Assembly: GCA_029891345.1 (NCBI GenBank)
Contig: CM057005.1
Span: 62,893,760 to 62,957,759 of the forward strand
DNA length: 64,000 nt
DNA from: Dryococelus australis
Taxonomy: Eukaryota; Arthropoda; Insecta; Phasmatodea; Phasmatidae
Direction of reading: 5' to 3'
Below are positions 60,976 to 64,000 of this stretch, piece after piece (positions within the stretch are counted from its first letter, which is position 1; each line of letters begins with the position of its first letter). Under the pieces are notes generated by a model. The model was given only the letters and a program-made list of their open reading frames with translations. It was not told the origin of the DNA and made no database searches. The translations under genes were made by a program, and so were the position numbers.

Positions 60976-63930
60976 GTGTAAATTTATAATAAATAGCATC
61001 TGTAACGTGTGTGACTAACATAAGCCTACCAGGTTATTGTTTATTTTCACTCTGAGGTGATCCCTTGTAGTCTCTCTTGGCCCTATGTGGTTGCATATTT
61101 TATACAACAGATGGTACATTTGACTTAAAAGTTAGGATAAAATAGTGGTAAACTTATGTAGAGTAAAAACAAAGTAATTATTAATTACCAGCATCCGTGA
61201 GTGCAGTGTTCAAATAAACTGTGTATGTTGTGAAAAATAATGATAGGGAGGGGGAATTGAGACATTGCAGAGATAAATATTTTGTGTTAAATTGAGTTCA
61301 ATACAGCATTGATATACATTATTTATGATAGTAACAATACAGGACATTCACCCTCACAGAAAACAGGTCAAAGTCAGTGAATTACATTTGACCAGGAAAA
61401 ATCAGGGATATATCAGGGCATTGTCACTTGGGTCAGGGAAAATGTACACAGTTGCTACTCTGCAAATAGTGTTAGTTGTCTCAATACGCGATAATGTAAT
61501 TATGAACATATGAATTGTAAGATTACAATTTTCCAGCGTGTGATCAGTCAGTAAAGCATAGACCCTATTAGCCATTTGTTTTCCCTTCGCCAAACCTTCG
61601 GGCACGTCAGGGAATGGGACCCTCCAAATCCCGCCGAAACCACCTTACCTTTGAACAGTGTGTTAAGAGTGTAATTCTTTCAATTATGCAATAAGTCAGC
61701 AATTCAGTATCAGGTGTATGGGTCAGCCTTTAATAGGCCCACCATTTAGTAAACACTGCAGCTAATAAATGTGAGGGGAGATCAGCCCACTGTTCCTGAG
61801 AATGTCAGAGTCTCCAGCTCTCAAACTAGCTCAACACTGCCACATGTGGTGTCCTGCACTTAGTCGGGTAACAAATATCTCTACAATACTTCCCAACCTT
61901 AACCTCACCGCCCCTCAAAACATATTGCACCCCCAACCGAGCCATCACATGGCATCAGCCTCTGTGTGCGTGTGCGTGCGTACGTATGTATAGACACACG
62001 CACACACTTATACACACACTCAAAGTAATGTATTGGTGTGATTGTAATGGGAACTCATATAAAGTCAATAGCGTGTATTGCAAGAAATATTGATGGGCTG
62101 AATCAAATGTTAGTCCTGCTTGCTTAGTCTCTTGCAGTGTAATTTAATGCAACTTCACTGATGGTATTTTGTTCTGTCAATGACGACAAAATACAGTACA
62201 CATCGTGCTTCAGTATTCCCAAAAATATATTTCAGGGAAAATGGTAAGATACTGCCTGGTAAACAAGGAAAAGTAAGGGAATTCCAAAATGGAAATGCAG
62301 TGGACACCCTGCAATACTTTCACATACATACAAATACACAGCAAAGTAGGTGCATCATATTCCTTCATCATGCTAATCTAAAAAACATGGCAATGTTGTT
62401 GGTGGATTTTCGCAGAGTGCTCCCATTGTCTTTGCCCTTCCATTTCATCATAGTTTAAGGCCTTTGTCATCTCAACACACTAATCCTCAAGGCTGGCTGA
62501 CAATGACAAGTTTGGCCCTCCTGTAGGGCAGCTTGCACCACTTGACACTATCCACCTCCCCTCATTACATCCATTTACCTGCCTGAAGTGGGAACATTAA
62601 TGGTTTCAAACCATTATAAAGCTTAGCATCGTGATGACACATAGTAAAATGCTTGAAACGTGGAATTTAGGTTAAACCAAAAGTCTGAAAAATATGTCTT
62701 TTTATTCTTTCTTTTCTCATTGTAGCAGCAAACATTCTGAATATGAACAATTAGAGAGTTTGGTGCACATGAAATAATACCCAGGATCTTACTTCACATT
62801 AACCTAAAACAAGCACTGTAAAATATATATATAAATGGGCGTCCAGAAATCCATCAGAGTATTGTGTGTTAAAGTATTAGTTCCTGAAGTACGAGATCCT
62901 GGCTCCCATTTGACAACTCAGCAACACACTTTTATTAGGGCTTATTTGTGTGATACCAAACTGGCAACTTACAAACAAACAAATGAAACATAACTTCATC
63001 ACTAGTGACATGTAAAATATACGCGCCCACTATTACTCCTAATTAGTTTACTTAAAGTCATGTTTCCGCATTGGCCCTCGTGGATGTTTTCTTTATCAGA
63101 AACCATAGTAAATGTAAATATATATTTTATTCATAAAACCATACATCAAATTTTCTGTTGCCACATAGTGTCTGATATTTCTGCCAGAATGCGCGACCAG
63201 TCAAACATGACGAGGCGATTTAATATCCCAAAAGTTTCAACAAGTACACGTCTTCACAACACATCACTACTAGTAAACAAATTAGTGACGGGAAATATAG
63301 TTCACTAGAATGAACTAGGTCGTTCCGAACTAGTCACATTTAGGAACAGTTCATTGGAAACCGTTCTTTTGAACTATAAAGGTCACAGTGCGAATAATCC
63401 CTTGTACTGGCGAACTGCAGATCACAAGGGTAACCTCGACCCTAGAACTAGATATGTAATTCTCTGTTTCCTTTTTCACAGTTCCATTTCCCCTCCACAT
63501 AAGAATCTAAGCAAGCATGAACTGAGAAGCAAATAAGTGATGTTTGTAAATTAATTGCTAAAGAATTAGTGCATTATTGTGTGTAGATGAAATTACTTAT
63601 TTTTTATATACAAGATAAATGATTAATAAAATATATTTATACTGTGTTATCCACGCCTATGTTCGGTAATATAAGATCAAGATACTTTTGGCACTTATAG
63701 TAAAGACCACAACAATATTATAATAGGCTGTGTTGTGAGAGACAACCAGGTGTAAAATTAATTTTTCCACGTCAGGCGTATACAAACTCAACAAAAATGG
63801 TTCCGACACACTGGATTTATTCTTAGCAGTATTTTAGAAACATTTTAACAGAACTTTAATTATAAAATTAACATAATGTTCATATGCGGCAGATAATGTT
63901 CAGAAACTATATATATAAGTATTGAGTGAA
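60976..63930. other. No gene recognised
   Basis: AT-rich sequence with a GT/GC/AC dinucleotide patch at 61960-62020 and, near 63300-63375, repeated GTTC/GAAC words (GTTCACTAGAATGAACTAGG, GAACAGTTCATTGG) that could be a decayed DNA-transposon end. No coding similarity. Confidence 0.45.
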
Positions 63931-63936
63931 TATACA

Positions 63937-63954
63937 AAAAAAAAAAAAAAAAAG
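63937..63954. repeat. Poly-A tract
   Basis: About 18 consecutive A. It could be the tail of a retroposed sequence but there is no recognisable element to its left. Confidence 0.8.
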
Positions 63955-64000
63955 CGGTTTTTCATAATTTTCTATATTTTACTGTCATAGCTATACTCGT

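Overview
This is nuclear DNA from an animal, most likely an arthropod or another invertebrate. The evidence is a split gene with introns of up to 12.5 kb, AT-rich intronic sequence, and a dense mix of Gypsy LTR retrotransposons, RTE and CR1/jockey-group non-LTR elements, Tc1/mariner, hAT and a tRNA-derived SINE. There is no bacterial operon structure, rRNA, CRISPR array or intact tRNA gene. The species cannot be named from the sequence alone.

The only host gene I recognise is on the minus strand and fills the left two thirds of the window. It is a soluble adenylyl cyclase (ADCY10/sAC-like). Seven exons can be placed at 44275-44138, 42247-42098, 32499-32285, 19760-19658, 19555-19461, 9922-9783 and 5352-5159. 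Their splice phases agree at every join. Together they give about 345 codons, from just after the first metal-binding motif of cyclase domain C1 into the middle of cyclase domain C2. The first exon(s), the rest of C2 and the long C-terminal part are not visible and probably lie outside the window. At least one intron appears to use a GC donor.

The introns are packed with mobile DNA. From left to right: a small Gypsy element with LTRs, primer-binding site and target duplication but no reverse transcriptase (74-3163, minus); a SINE (8202-8392); a larger degraded Gypsy with a zinc-finger gag (12.7-17.8 kb, minus); a Tc1-like relic (20.5-21.4 kb, minus); a Gypsy with a tandem array of primer-binding-site-like units (23.1-27.4 kb, plus); an unclassified repeat-like block (27.4-29.9 kb); a second, different Gypsy fragment (29.95-32.0 kb, plus); a non-autonomous hAT element carrying a long GA microsatellite (37.7-40.4 kb); and another Tc1-like relic (40.4-41.55 kb, plus).

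Right of 44.3 kb no host exon could be proved. This part holds two inverted pairs of interspersed repeats (44.35-45.13 with 56.32-57.15 kb; 50.09-50.27 with 57.40-57.58 kb), a promoter-like cluster near 47.2 kb, a possible gag-like remnant (47.9-49.8 kb), a Tc1/mariner-group transposase with very long D-to-E spacing (51.3-52.6 kb), a CR1/jockey-type reverse transcriptase (54.3-55.9 kb, minus) and an RTE-type element with a trinucleotide tail (58.4-61.0 kb, plus). Every transposon open frame seen is broken by stops, frameshifts or deletions, so none appears autonomous.
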